From the NCBI GenBank assembly GCA_030765055.1, contig JAUKNK010000057.1, positions 5,449,501 to 5,513,500 on the forward strand: 64,000 nt of DNA, given 5' to 3'. This document shows, in pieces, positions 12,006 through 22,962 of this stretch. Numbering within the stretch: the stretch's first letter is position 1; every line of letters begins with the position of its first letter. The DNA comes from Mantis religiosa. Its lineage: Eukaryota > Arthropoda > Insecta > Mantodea > Mantidae. The position numbers were made by a program, and so were the translations under genes. The notes under the pieces were generated by a model. That model made no database searches. It saw only the letters and a list, made by a program, of their open reading frames with translations, and had not been told where the DNA came from.

Positions 12006-13207
12006 TTATGTAATCAATTCTTGCAGCTGCCAATAAGAACAATATTACATCTTATATCACTCACATTTGCTTTAAAATGAGTTTTGTATTCTGATCTGAA
12101 TATTAGTGGGCCATGAAATGATGAACGGTTGCTATGGAAAGTAAAATCAATAATCTTGCTTGATGTGAAAAGATGAAAAGTTTTGGATAGAAGAGGAAAA
12201 TCAATAATCTTCATAAGGAGATGTGTGTTCTGTAATCTTGTTAGTGATGAGTAAACGTGCAGGAGTAATGAGTTTTATGTAATTAATGGAATCTTTTTAT
12301 TAAAGAAGTAAGAATATATCGATATGCTGGTGGTAACCTGCAATGATTGACTAGGAAAAAAAGTTCAAGTAAAATGTAATCCAGATAATACAATTAAATT
12401 ATTTGTTACAAAATTGGACTTCTCCAGAATTGTATTTATTTCACTCTGAACCAAACCTGAAAACGGGAGATCTCGTGACTCTTATTTACAATAAGTTGAT
12501 ACAATTGGTGACCAGAATAAACTGATAGCCGCAAAATCTCACACGAGAAAAGAAAGACATGTGATAACAACATAGAAATTTTGCTTCACATTGCATCGTT
12601 TCATGAATATCCTAATTTTACGCTTTCATTCCCATACAAATTAGTCTTTTCATAAATAAATTTTTAAAATTTAAAAACGTAAAATAACATCTCAGCATAT
12701 GTCATATAATCATTTAAATAAATTTGTATGGTTCCGCTGCCTCACTGTTACTAGCTTCAGTTTTACGTAATTATAGATCCAGATGGATGGCATTTCCAAA
12801 ATCTGTGATAAAGAATGTTTTGTGTTTATTCTTGTAATGGTTAATGTGATTTAAAGTTTAATTTGACATGCATACGAGGGGCTATTGTGAAGTTTTAATT
12901 ATGAGCCTTTAAAACTGTGATAGAGAGTTTGTGTTGTTATGTGTTTGTTAGGTCTTCTATATGTAGTCACCATACACATTTACACTTTTTCCCAGTGTCT
13001 CTTCATCTTCCAAATACCTTTATTGTAGAAATTTGCAGAATTCGCTATAAACCACTCTTCCACGTCATTAAAGACGTCGTTTGTGTTGTCAATAAGGAGG
13101 ATGCTGTGAGGTCTCAAAGCCACATTCCCTTGTTTTGTCAACTGTAACTTGAGATGAATGAACTGGTGAATTGTCAGACAGAAGACGAACAACTTTGTAG
13201 AACATAT
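12006..13207. other. Intergenic, no gene seen
   Basis: AT-rich sequence beyond the end of block A homology. Short open frames exist on both strands, but none has a recognisable motif. Confidence 0.5.
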
Positions 13208-13540
13208 CGCGTCGTTTCTTAATCAGAACTGCTCATAACTTGTCTAGAAGACTGCAGTAGTATCTGTCAGTGATGGTTTGACCCTTGACGACAATTTGTA
13301 GCGATGACTCCACGACAGTCCCAGTAAACTGACAGCATGACCTTCCCACCTGACGTTCGTACCTTAGTCCTTTCGGGAGAGCGGAACTGGCATGTTTCCA
13401 TTCCATGCTCATGGTTTTTGTACGTGGATCATACTGATAGATCCAGGATTCTTCCATGGTTACCAGACGATAAAATATCATATTTATCCGGTCCCTACAG
13501 CATCAACATCTGTCCTGAAAGGTAACGTCATGTTTGCTTT
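13208..13540 (-). pseudogene. mariner transposase fragment (M1)
   Basis: The minus-strand frame (13,233-13,481) reads RLVTMEESWIYQYDPRTK, SMEWKHASSALPKG, and KGQTITDRYYCSLLDKL, the middle of a mariner DDE/D transposase including the first-to-second catalytic region (DE at the ESWI motif has become EE). Both ends of the element are missing. It abuts a Gypsy 3' fragment within about 60 bp on the right. Confidence 0.8.
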
Positions 13541-13597
13541 TGAAGGGGATAGCAAATATGGAGCCCACCATGCAGACACCTTAGACATGTTTAGTTA

Positions 13598-13742
13598 TCG
13601 TCTACCGGGTGGTGAAGAGGATTAACGACGTGGTCTACCGAATCCAGGAGGTGCCCCGAGGGAAGATGATGGTGCTACACCTGGATCGTCTGGCTCGCTA
13701 CGATGGTGCTGTTCGGGACGACCAGCTTGGAGGAGTGAGCAG
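13598..13742 (+). pseudogene. Gypsy integrase C-terminus fragment
   Basis: The plus-strand frame reads YRVVKRINDVVYRI, VPRGKMMVLHLDRLARYDG and AVRDDQ, matching the integrase tail of the Gypsy element at 58.7 kb. A purine-rich tract GGAGGAGTGAGCAG (about 13,729-13,742) precedes the LTR, as expected for a polypurine tract. Everything upstream in pol is missing. Confidence 0.8.
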
Positions 13743-14177
13743 TGTCTCGGCAATGGGCATACAATTTTCTGCGCAAATAGATAACGGACGGATCGTGTTT
13801 TTCGGTAATAAAGGGCTTTTATCAGCAGATAGCGTGAGATAAATGTCTGTCGAAACAAACTGAGATAAATGACAATTTGTGGTGACGTCTTGGTTATAGA
13901 AATTATTCAATTGCTTTATTGTTCCGGAAATATCTAGAGTTTATCAATGAGGCATTTAAGAAGACGACGCCTTGCCAAGAGTAGTAAAGAGTCGTGAGCA
14001 GTAAACAGCTGTAGAGTGTTGTAATGAGAACGCTGTTGGTTATTGTCATCGACCTTGGTAGATTGTGGTGTGTACGTGACGTAATGTTGTTACATGAGAA
14101 TTGAACAGTGTATTTCTACGGAAATAAAGAATATTTGGAATTTCTGTAAATTGGACTTTTAATTTTACGAAATCACA
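13743..14177 (+). repeat. Gypsy 3' LTR
   Basis: Begins TGTCTCGG directly after the polypurine-like tract and ends AAATCACA. It contains AATAAAG near 14,123 and aligns over its second half (from TTTATCAATGAGG, about 13,938) with the LTR ending at 19,033. The start is inferred from the position relative to the integrase stop and by analogy with the 58.7-kb element. Confidence 0.7.
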
Positions 14178-14746
14178 GTGTTACGATACTTTATCTTTTA
14201 AATTCTGGGAGTGTTATTTTATTCAGACTCTACCAAACTTTCTCTTTCCAAACTTTTTGCTAAATATAGTTGCTGTTAAAGAACAATTTATTTCTATTAC
14301 AATGTGTATGTCTGCTGAAATATCGAAATTGTATACAACACCACCTCTGCTTACCTTACGCAGCAAAACAAAAAATGAGCAGAGAATATCATGTTAAAAA
14401 CTGATGATCAGGTCTTCTGTTTCTTACAGTCAAGAATATTTAGTTAAATATTTAAATTTGGAAGCATTCTGTTTTTCTTTGTAGCTCAATCACACTTAAC
14501 TCAGTTAATATGCTTCCAATCAATACTATTTGTATTTGGAAAATACTTGGCTTTGAACTGCTTATCCAAATAGCTCTAGATTGTGAAAATACTATGAAAC
14601 GTTTTAAAATTATTAGTGTTATTACAAAACGTAAAACTTTCTTAAGCAATGTAGGCGTGAATTTACAGGAAGGGAACATAGAACATATAAACTCTCAGGG
14701 ATACAAAGAGGGCATTCCATGTAATATATAAGAACAGTTGGCACGA
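14178..14746. other. Intergenic, no gene seen
   Basis: AT-rich spacer between the LTR and LINE copy 2. Small frames on both strands have no recognisable motif. Confidence 0.5.
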
Positions 14747-14759
14747 CGACATAGCGGGG
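14747..14759. repeat. Left TSD of J1 copy 2
   Basis: CGACATAGCGGGG, repeated exactly at 16,542-16,554, immediately outside the two ends of the LINE. Confidence 0.8.
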
Positions 14760-16231
14760 CCCCAGGACGACAACTTTTCCTCAAACGTCTGTCGGGAGGT
14801 GCGTCGTTTCCTAAGTCACCCACCTGAGGATGCGGAGAGACTCCCAACCATCCCACTTAGCGAAGTCCAAGGCGCACTCCAGCGTCTCAAACCAAAGAAG
14901 GCGGTGGGGCCGAACGGGCTGACTCCCGTAATGCTCCACCATCTTCCCTTCAATGCGGTTCTCTTCCTGACTAGGATTTTCAATATGTACCTCGCCCTTG
15001 GGTACCTTCCATGAGAGTGGAGAGAGGCCCGGGTGATTTGCATATTGAAAGCTGGGAAGAATCCGGTACAACCTTCCAGCTACCGATCCATTAGCCTCCT
15101 TTCCACCCTCTCGAAAGTTCTCGAGAGGCTAATTCTCGCCCGCTTGTCCCCAATATTGGTAGACATTCAAGTCTTTCCTGACCACCACTTTGGTTTTCGT
15201 CCTGGGCACTCGACAGTTCAACAAATGCTGCGTGTGGTGGAGACCGCCGCCATGTTTCCGGGAAGGCGCCTTCACGGCCGCAATTTCGCTGGATGTCGAG
15301 AAGGCCTTGTCTACGACATGGCATGCCGGACTCCTATACAATTTGATCCACCAGGGACTCCCAACACAAATGATCAACATCCTACACAGCTTCTTGCGAC
15401 ATCGTTCATTCAAAGTCTCAGTCGCGGGGAAAACTAAGGCCAATGAGAAACGGAGTCCCCGAAGGCTCTGTGCTATCCCCCAACATTTTCAAAGTCTTTA
15501 TAGCAGATTTCCCCACAGAACCACGAGTCGTAATGGCACAATACGCTGACGACGTGTTTCTGTTCTGCAAGGACAAACACATCCTCAGAGCCTTCAACCC
15601 CATTAAAAGACATCTCCGCCTAACACAACAGTGGTGCCGGCGTTAGCGGATGTCCTTAAACCCGGACAAAAGCCACGCCATACTTTTTACTAAGCGCCAC
15701 AGCCCCGCAGACTGCCCCAATTTCAGCTACGGAGGTCGAAGGATAGAGTGGTCTAACTCTGTCCAGTACCTAGGAGTGAACTTGGACAGGGGTCTAACTT
15801 TTGGCCGACACACCAGGGACCTTTCGGCGAAGGTACAGGGAGCAATCGCTTCCCTGTACCCAATGCTGGGGTCAAACTCGATGCCAGTCGGCGTGAAGTT
15901 GTTTCTCTTCCGAGCGCTGGTAATCCCGGTTATGCTATATGCCTGCGAGATCTGGGGCATGGCAGCAGACAGCTGGATAGCATGGCTTCAACGTGCAGAG
16001 TATAGAGGACTACGGTCTACCTATCCTGTGGCACGTTATTTTCCTACTAGGTTGATCCACGAAGTATCGGGTCTTCCATACGTGGAGGATGAAATTACGC
16101 GCCGGGTTTATAAATTATACGCAAGCTTACCATCACACAGAAGCGCCTTGTTAGATCATTGGGAAATTATGACCCCACTAGACGCTAGACTGCACCGGGT
16201 CCCCCGTATGGCATGCGGGCACCCTAGATAA
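14760..16231 (+). pseudogene. J1 ORF2 RT fragment (copy 2)
   Basis: RT motifs in order: LKPKKAVGPNGLTPVMLHHL, SYRSISLLSTLSKVLERL, LDVEKALSTTWHAGL (motif A, again Ser rather than Asp), GVPEGSVLSP and AQYADDVFLF. In-frame stops are at 15,012-15,014 (CGA-to-TGA type by comparison with copy 3) and 15,644-15,646 (Trp-to-TAG). Frameshifts lie near 15,255 and 15,437. The C-terminal WGMAADSWIAWLQRAEYRG region is intact. Confidence 0.86.
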
Positions 16232-16541
16232 CCTAGGAGCTAATCCTATCAGCAGCTAAAGCTGAGCTCCTCATAATTCTTCCAAGCGGTTTAGCATGTA
16301 AATGTCTCCCCAACTGAAAATAAAACAAAAAAGAAAAAGGAATTGGGTGCTAGGTACTGCATCCTCCCCTTCAACCTGAAGGTACTTCGGTAACCTCTAA
16401 ATTAACTCCCAATCAAAAAACCTACATCACCTTCATCCTACGAAACTCAATCCTAATCCTACCTGTGGTAAAACCCTTAGTGGGTGGGCACGCAGCAAAA
16501 ACCTTCTGTCTGTATACAGCCAGCCAGCACGAGCGAGCGAG
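14760..16541 (+). mobile_element. Jockey-clade LINE (J1), copy 2, 5'-truncated
   Basis: Starts within ORF2 between the endonuclease and RT (equivalent to the PQDD segment before the RT of copy 1) and runs through the 3' UTR to a CGAGCGAGCGAG tail. The exact 13-bp TSD on both sides defines its ends. Classic 5' truncation by incomplete reverse transcription. Confidence 0.88.
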
Positions 16542-16554
16542 CGACATAGCGGGG
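16542..16554. repeat. Right TSD of J1 copy 2
   Basis: Exact repeat of the 13-bp sequence at 14,747-14,759. It lies in a longer sequence (AGCGGGGAGGTCCGATGCTA) that recurs on the minus strand near 22,150-22,172. Confidence 0.8.
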
Positions 16555-16779
16555 AGGTCCGATGCTACAGGATCGCTTTTAGCAGCTTATGCTTAAGGTT
16601 TGCAGTCGACATTTCTATTAGGTGATTTCATAAGCAACGTCAGTTTTTCTTTAATTTTGTGTTTTGGGAATTTTATTGGGTTCCTTTGATTTAGCAATGC
16701 TATTTACAGCATGTTATATCTAGTGTTACGTACATTGGGTGCATTTATTGGTCTTCAGTTGTTAATAAACATTCACAAA

Positions 16780-17775
16780 ATGGAGATAACAGAGTCTGAA
16801 CTTAGAGTCCTTATAGTACACTCCAGGAAACAAGATTAAAAAACCGCTGCCGCAGCTCGAACGATATATGAAGTGGAAGAAGAAAGGTTCGTTAGTGAGC
16901 TTATGGCACAACGATGGTTCCAGCGTTTTGACAATAGAGACGAAAACACTAAAGATTTCCCACGTTCGGGAAGACCTAAGGTATGGAATATTGAACATGA
17001 CCCTAACTTATGTTCTTGCATAAGAACTGGTGCTTCAAAGGATAACATACACCACACCGCATTAAGACACTTGTAAAATCATACAGAGAGTGTAGATCTG
17101 TACCTCATGAAGTGACACCTCATTAGGCTGAACTTAGAGCGGATATCTGTCATCAGCTTATCCGTAATCCTATGGGTGATTTATTTGCCAGCCTAATTGT
17201 CACTTGCGATGATCAATGGGAGTATTACCGAAACCCTGATACCTCGAAAGAGCGGCTTGATCCCTGCCAACCTGCCACATCCATCGTTAATAAAATATCA
17301 ATTCGGTACAATAGTAATATTGTGTGTCTGATGGAACTTTGAAGGTTTGAATCACTTCAAGTATGAACCAAATGGGTAGGCGATTAATGCGGAACTCATT
17401 CTCAACAACTTGAACGAGTTCATGAAACTTTTAGACGGAGATACCCAGCATTAGCTAAACGAAATATAGTTCAATTGCAATAGGACAGAACTATACCTCA
17501 CACTGCACCAACAATCATTGAATAATGCATCAATTGTGAGGAATCAAACTGCTAACACACCCAGCATGCAGCCCTGTTCTTCCACCATCAGATTTTTTTT
17601 TAAATTGTCCATTTTCTCATTTTATACGTGGAAGAAATGTTGATAACTTTGAAGCACTACAAGTTGATGTCACCGAATTCTTGGCATCTAAAACCAGAGA
17701 CTGGTGCCTTCATGTTATAATAAACCTCGCTGAAGGATGGCGCAAGACAATAGAATATAATGGTCTGTACTTTGA
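16780..17775 (+). pseudogene. mariner transposase, near full length (M2), decayed
   Basis: Fragments of one transposase can be followed in order through several frames. They start with the helix-turn-helix region (AAARTIYEVEEERFVSELMA, RWFQRFDNRD, FPRSGRPK), then VPHEVTPH-like residues and CHQLIRNPMGD, then VTCDDQWEYYRNPDTSKER (catalytic CDDQW/CDEKW-type site) and LDPCQPA. Near the end are RRYPALAKRNIVQLQ, then RTIPHTAP (the second catalytic segment), and finally a C-terminal ASKTRDWCLHVIINLAEGW with NGLYFEN. Multiple stops and frameshifts rule out activity. Terminal inverted repeats were not located. Confidence 0.85.
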
Positions 17776-18589
17776 AAATTAGTTAATTGCTTGTCAGAAC
17801 ACGTTTGAAATAATTGTTTTTCTTGAAAAATGACATTACATATGATACAGTGTCTGTGTGTGTTGTGTGTGTGAGTGTTGTTTACACTTTCAGTATTTGA
17901 CTGAACTAAGTACATTAGCATTTTTAAATAGAGAACTCAAAACGAATAATTTGTTATACATATTTATGTCCTTATAAACACGACACTAAGAAAAGTCTGA
18001 AGACAATTGCTCGATTATTCATATCACATTATCTTGCGACCGGTCAAACTTAATTTTATAAAGGTACTAATAGTAGTTTGTCTTCCGCCGTGACGTAGTG
18101 GACTGGAGGGTTGTGCTGTGGTTCCCTGTCACGGAATAAAGGATATAGAACCTGTGACCACTCAGCATCATAAAGAAACTGATTAGCTACGTTAGGTAGC
18201 GAATCCTGGTCTGCAAAATCAACATTCTGACTGCGGGTGCCACAGCTCCCCTCTGTACAAGTTCTAAGATCGTATGTGGGCGTGAGGCTGGTAGACGGGC
18301 TGTCAGACTCAGGCAACCTTTGGGCAGTCACGTCGTATGTTTGCTTTTATTAATAGTAGTTTATATGACGACATTTACCAAAATATTTCACAGCAAACTT
18401 TACGCTGTAAGAAATTGTTGATGGCATTCCCTGGAGACCAGAGGCTTTCAACGAACGTAGTCCAGCTAACAGAAAATTTTCCAACAAATAAACATGCTAG
18501 TAAGGGAATAAAATTACCAAATTACAAACAAAGTTTGGCTGTGTACACATATGACGTGTTCTACTCTTGAACAACTTGTAAAAAACGCG
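17776..18589. other. Spacer with an unrecognised minus-strand ORF
   Basis: Holds a short TG-rich run near 17,851-17,880 and an open minus-strand frame of 91 codons at 18,056-18,331. That frame is Ser/Thr/Pro-rich at its start and has ...AEWSQVLYPLFRDREPQH later. It is less AT-rich than its surroundings. I do not recognise it; it could be a fragment of a repeat or a host gene. Confidence 0.35.
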
Positions 18590-19033
18590 AACCCCTTATC
18601 TACGATAGCGCGGTCTGTGTACAGAAAGAGCCGGCAAATAAATATAGCTGAGATAAAGGACTTGCCAGCAAAAATTAAGTTACGCTTCTGGAAGGTGGTA
18701 GAATGTTCGGCTTCTTTATTTTTCTTGAACATTCTCGAATTTATCAATGAGGTATCTAAGAAGGCGACGACTCAGCAATAGTCAGCTGTGAGCGGATGTT
18801 GTAACAAGAGTCGTAAACAGAGAGGAGTAAACAGTTGTAGAGAATTGTTACGGGAGCTGATGTTGTAAAGTGATGTAATCAGAACGCTGTTTGGTCATTG
18901 ACCTTGGTAGACTGTGTGTATGTGTCGTAAGGCTGTTACGTGAGAATTATTCAGAATGTATTTCTACGGAAATAAAGGACATTTGGAATATCTGTAACTC
19001 GGACTTTTAATTCTACAAACCCACAAAGTCACA
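18590..19033 (+). repeat. Gypsy 5' LTR
   Basis: Ends in CCCACAAAGTCACA at 19,033, directly followed by a primer-binding site and gag. It aligns with the LTR at 13,743-14,177 from about 18,735 onward and has AATAAAG near 18,972. The left boundary is approximate because the two LTRs have diverged there. Confidence 0.65.
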
Positions 19034-19050
19034 ACTGGTGTCAGGAGTGA
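19034..19050 (+). promoter_or_regulatory. Gypsy primer-binding site
   Basis: ACTGGTGTCAGGAGTGA follows the LTR immediately. TGGTGTCAGRAGTG is complementary to the 3' end of a tRNA-Leu type acceptor arm (CACTTCTGACACCA). The same site is found at 60,904-60,920 in the related element. Confidence 0.6.
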
Positions 19051-19065
19051 GAGAGACATTCCACA

Positions 19066-19527
19066 ATGGAGGCAGCATTGGAGAAGATGTTAGCAGAGCT
19101 GAAACAAATGAAGACGGCTAACGACAACTTCACCGAGAACATGGAATAAATGAAGCCTGAAGTAACAGCGAAGACAGAAACGGCAAACGACAACCTGGCC
19201 GCGGAACTGAAGGAAATGAGAACGGCGAACGATAGTCCGGCGGAGTAGATGACCCTACTGACCACGGAGATGAAAGCGGCAAACGTGTCCCTCGCCACGA
19301 AGTCCGAAGAGCAGTTGACCGGCGTGAGAGATGACGTCACGGAGCTGGGCAAGCGGATGGGTCAAGTGGACGAGCGCGTGGAAGACCTAGCGAGCCGCGT
19401 GAACGAGCTGGAGGGAAAGGCCGACAGCAACGCAAAGTCCATGCACGCCATGGTGAAGGACGTCGTCGGCAGGAGGTTAAAGGATTTAAGGGTCGACGCG
19501 TTGGGACGCAACACAACATCTGCGCGC
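19066..19527 (+). pseudogene. Gypsy gag N-terminus, truncated
   Basis: ATG at 19,066 opens a coiled-coil-like, Glu/Lys/Met-rich frame (MEAALEKMLAELKQMKT). It has in-frame stops TAA 19,147-19,149 and TAG 19,246-19,248, then continues with TGVRDDVTELGKRMGQVDER and LASRVNELEGKAD, and ends near GRNTTSAR. It matches the gag at 60.3-60.9 kb closely. At about 19,527 it is replaced without a gap by a mariner fragment on the opposite strand. Confidence 0.8.
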
Positions 19528-20170
19528 GGATTATTGTTGTACCGGTAGGCATAAACTCGCACAACAATACACCTTTTCTGTCCCAGAAAACACTGCTCAT
19601 CACTTCGCCGGTAGAAAATGTCTCCTTGAACATTCGCGGCTTCCGCGAATTCGAATGCCGCCACTGACGAGAACGTTCTTTAGTTTCTGGAGTTGTGTAG
19701 TGCACCCAGATTTTATCGTCAGTGACAATTGAATCCAGCAATTCCTCGCCCTGTTCTGCATAGCGCTCTAGGAATCGATGGGCCGCTACAACACGTTACC
19801 GTTTATGGTCTTCGGTGAGCATTTTGGGGACACACCTCGCACACATCTTGCGATAATGCGCACGTTCGGTCAAAATCTTGTCAATCGTAGTCTTACTGAC
19901 TTCAGGGATCAGTTCGCGCAGCTGGCGAATTGTCACACGCCCATCTTAAAGTATTTCTTGCTCCACTTTTGCAATTGTTTCGGCTAAATCCGTAAGCCGA
20001 CCAGAACGCTGTTCGTCATGGACGTCTGTACGTCCGTCTTTGTACTCTCTGACCTAATTTCGGAAGTTTTTGAAGTCAATAAGCTGTAGCCCATAAACTT
20101 CGCATAACTGAAGATGAACGTCAGTGGGTTAGTGCCTTTGGCACTCAAAAAACGTTTCTCTGCCCGCAAC
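19528..20170 (-). pseudogene. mariner transposase, N-terminal two thirds (M3)
   Basis: Read on the minus strand: CEVYGLQLIDFKN, KDGRTDVH, RSGRLTDLAETIAKVEQEIL, VSKTTIDKILTE, CARCVPKMLTEDHKR, FLERYAEQGEELLDSIVTDD (first catalytic region), VHYTTPETKERSRQWRHSNS and VFWDRKGVLLCEFMPTGTTI. The protein is cut at this point by the junction with Gypsy gag. In-frame stops are present. The order is typical of the insect mariner family with the SIVTGDETWVHY motif. Confidence 0.83.
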
Positions 20171-21016
20171 TCACACTTAACGGAGGAAGTGATAGGCAGC
20201 TCCATCGCAAACGGCTGCCAAGCCAGGACCAATGGTTGTAACGGATTCGTTGTGGTGGGGACTTGAAGGGGTGAAACCAACCCACACGAAAGTGTTGCAA
20301 TAGCGCTTCTCGTGGCTCCAGCGCCTTGCAGACCTTATTTTACGAACACGCCTGGTATAACAAATTACCAATAACCACACAATGACAACACCACGATTCA
20401 GAAAAAGTGTACAAACATTACAACAAATAAATACAATATGGTATTAACTGTACTCATCAAATTGCTTGCATAATTTGTTCTCTTTGTGTTTTAGTGGTAC
20501 TAAGTTTAAATGTTTACACGGAGAACAAATGGCAATCGTCTTTAGGCACCTTGCAATGAGTAACTGTAAACCATTTACAAATTACACGTTTTGCTCTACG
20601 ATTAGATAAATTAAATTTTTTTTCTGATTTCCAAACTGACCTATGAGTATATCTACAACTTTGTTTGTCTCTTTATCACTCATATTTAACAGAGACATTT
20701 CAGTTATCTTTCTTCCTACAGAGCTGTTAATACTCTCCCTGAACTATTTATATTTCAATACTAGACAACCACACCGGCTAAAGTGACATTTTAGGATTTA
20801 TGAGTCTAAAATCATTCAGAAAGGTAACGAGAGTTGTACAATAAAAATGGTCATACTTATTTACGGTCATAATTTTTCACATTAAAATTCAAACTTATAA
20901 TCTATTAGCTTAATGTGAAACAAAATACGCGGCAGCAGTTTCATTGTTGGTACTCCTGGGTCCCGTCTCTGACAACCAGACAATATCAGGCATGTTCAGT
21001 ATCGCCTACCGCTGCA
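20171..21016. other. Intergenic, no gene seen
   Basis: AT-rich spacer between two mariner remnants on opposite strands. I see no third element and no clear inverted repeats. Confidence 0.45.
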
Positions 21017-21848
21017 ATGGAGGCAACACACGAGGAACTATATGCGGCTTTGAAATTCTGCTTTCGTCTCAACAAATCTTCAGTTGCGGCCTATACAACT
21101 TTACAGTAGGACTATAGAGAGTCTGTTGTTCCCTACAGCACAGCACGCAGGTGGTTTAAAATGTTTTAAAACGTTTAAAGAGGGGAGACAACCAATTTCA
21201 AAGAAAGGTGGCCCGGTGCTCCGGTTACTGCTCTTACGGAAGAAAACATCAACACTGTTGCTGCCATTGTGAAGAGCAGTGACGAATTACTTTAAGATTA
21301 CTTTTTGAAATACTGAACATTTCATTGGGTGCCACCCACACGTTGGTGACAGAAACATTACACATGAGACGTGTTTGTGCGCGATGGGCTGTTGATACAT
21401 TCGCATGCAGGTCTGCAGGCACTTAAAGTTGATGTTAGAGGAAGATCCGCCGTTTCTTTCAAACGCAGTCACTGCTGATGAAACTTGGCTACATAATGTT
21501 CATCCTGAGAGCAAACAGCAAAGCTCAGTGTGGAAATCTCCTTCATCACCAACCGCCTAAAAAGCAAAAGTGGTTGCTTCTGCTGGAAAAATTATGGTCA
21601 CGTCATTCTTTGATGTTCTTCGAGTGGTTTATCAGCAAGTTGTACCTGCACATACATCAGTAACTATAGAGAACTCTACAGGGATATCATGAAAACATTG
21701 CAAGCCCATTCCAGGCTGTGGAGGTGATTTTGAACTATCTATGAAAATTTGTTTCCAGCATGTCTTTGAAGACTGACAGAAACACTGGGACATATCGCAT
21801 TCAGCGGAGACTACTTTGAGGAGGACCACCAAAGATATGAGGATGAGT
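21017..21848 (+). pseudogene. mariner transposase, decayed (M4)
   Basis: ATG at 21,017 starts MEATHEELYAALKFCFRLNK, the mariner N-terminus. It is followed by VPYSTARRWFKMF, GAPVTALTEENINTVAAIV, a degraded VTADETWLHNVHPESKQQS (catalytic D), AKVVASAGKIMVTSFFDVLR, and a C-terminal GDYFEEDHQRYE (about 21,800-21,840). Several frame changes and stops make it non-functional. It is a different subfamily from M2 and M3, judging by the motifs. Confidence 0.78.
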
Positions 21849-22962
21849 AAAGGTACGTTGTTAAAAAAATGTCGTCACTCTTTATTGAAGAGTCCTCCTA
21901 TATATAATGCATTTATAAGCCATTTACTTATTTAACTACCTAAATACAAACGTTGACTACAAAGCGGAGAAGTTTTTATAGTAATTCAAGGATCGCCAGT
22001 AAAAGTTTGTAAAATTGATCAAAAGAGATGTCATGGTCACTACATAGGTTAGTGCCACTTTGTACACCTTGGCCTGGTGTCGCATTTCGCGCCAACTTTC
22101 TCTGCCTTCCCAGATAAGAGTTGGTATAAGCTCGAAAGAGGGACCCTGTAGCATCGGACCTCCCCGCTAATTTGTTTTTTTAAGTGGAGGAAAAATCCAT
22201 TTATGGACTTACGCCAGCTGTACTGGGATGGCACAGCCAGGAGAGTGAGCTTCACCCTAAGATACTACTCATTAAAACACCTCCACTGGAGATTAGTTTG
22301 GAGAGGAATTCCAGCAATACCGCTAGATGCACCTGCGGATTAATGGAGAGGATGTGTAGGTAAGGCCGTATGGCGTTACCGAAGTGAGACTTGTTGCTAG
22401 GACATAAGCATGGCCGAGGTCATCAATATGCCCTTGTGGATTCAAGGTGAAGGTGAAGGATTCAAGGTGAAGGGTGTGTTAAGTTGTAGTGTCGTTTCCT
22501 GTAGGAAGCGCGGTCTCACCCTAGTAATTGTGTCCTCCAATAGAGGAGAAGTCTTGTGTTTTGCGTACTTGGAATTTGTGTGGTTAGTGTAGTCATTACT
22601 TTGTAATTATTATCTATTGGTCTTCATCCTAATACAATTAGGGTGTGTCATTAATGTTAGTAGAGATCGCCTAAACAGCGTTAGTCACTCGTTTTTTATA
22701 TTTCATGTAAGTATATGTTAAGAATGGTAGTTTCTAGTTGGCACATTGTGCAATTGTCAATGGTATCTCTAAGTTTTAGCTGCGTCTGATTTGTGTCTAA
22801 TTCTAATATGAAATCGTGGTCAAGATTGAGATGTCAATGTCGTACGAATGTGAAGGGAGAGGAATGACCCCTCCCTCCGGAGCCGCCTTGACTAAGAGCA
22901 AGGACTTTGTGGACTGCAATTGTCGGGATGCGGTGTATAGTTATGGGTAATTCTTATTACTT
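21849..22962. other. Repeat-like non-coding region, includes J2 3' UTR
   Basis: 22,150-22,172 carries the reverse complement of the sequence that surrounds the TSD of J1 copy 2 (16,546-16,568), so a dispersed repeat passes through here. The part adjacent to 22,963 is probably the 3' UTR of the minus-strand LINE J2. No gene seen. Confidence 0.4.
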
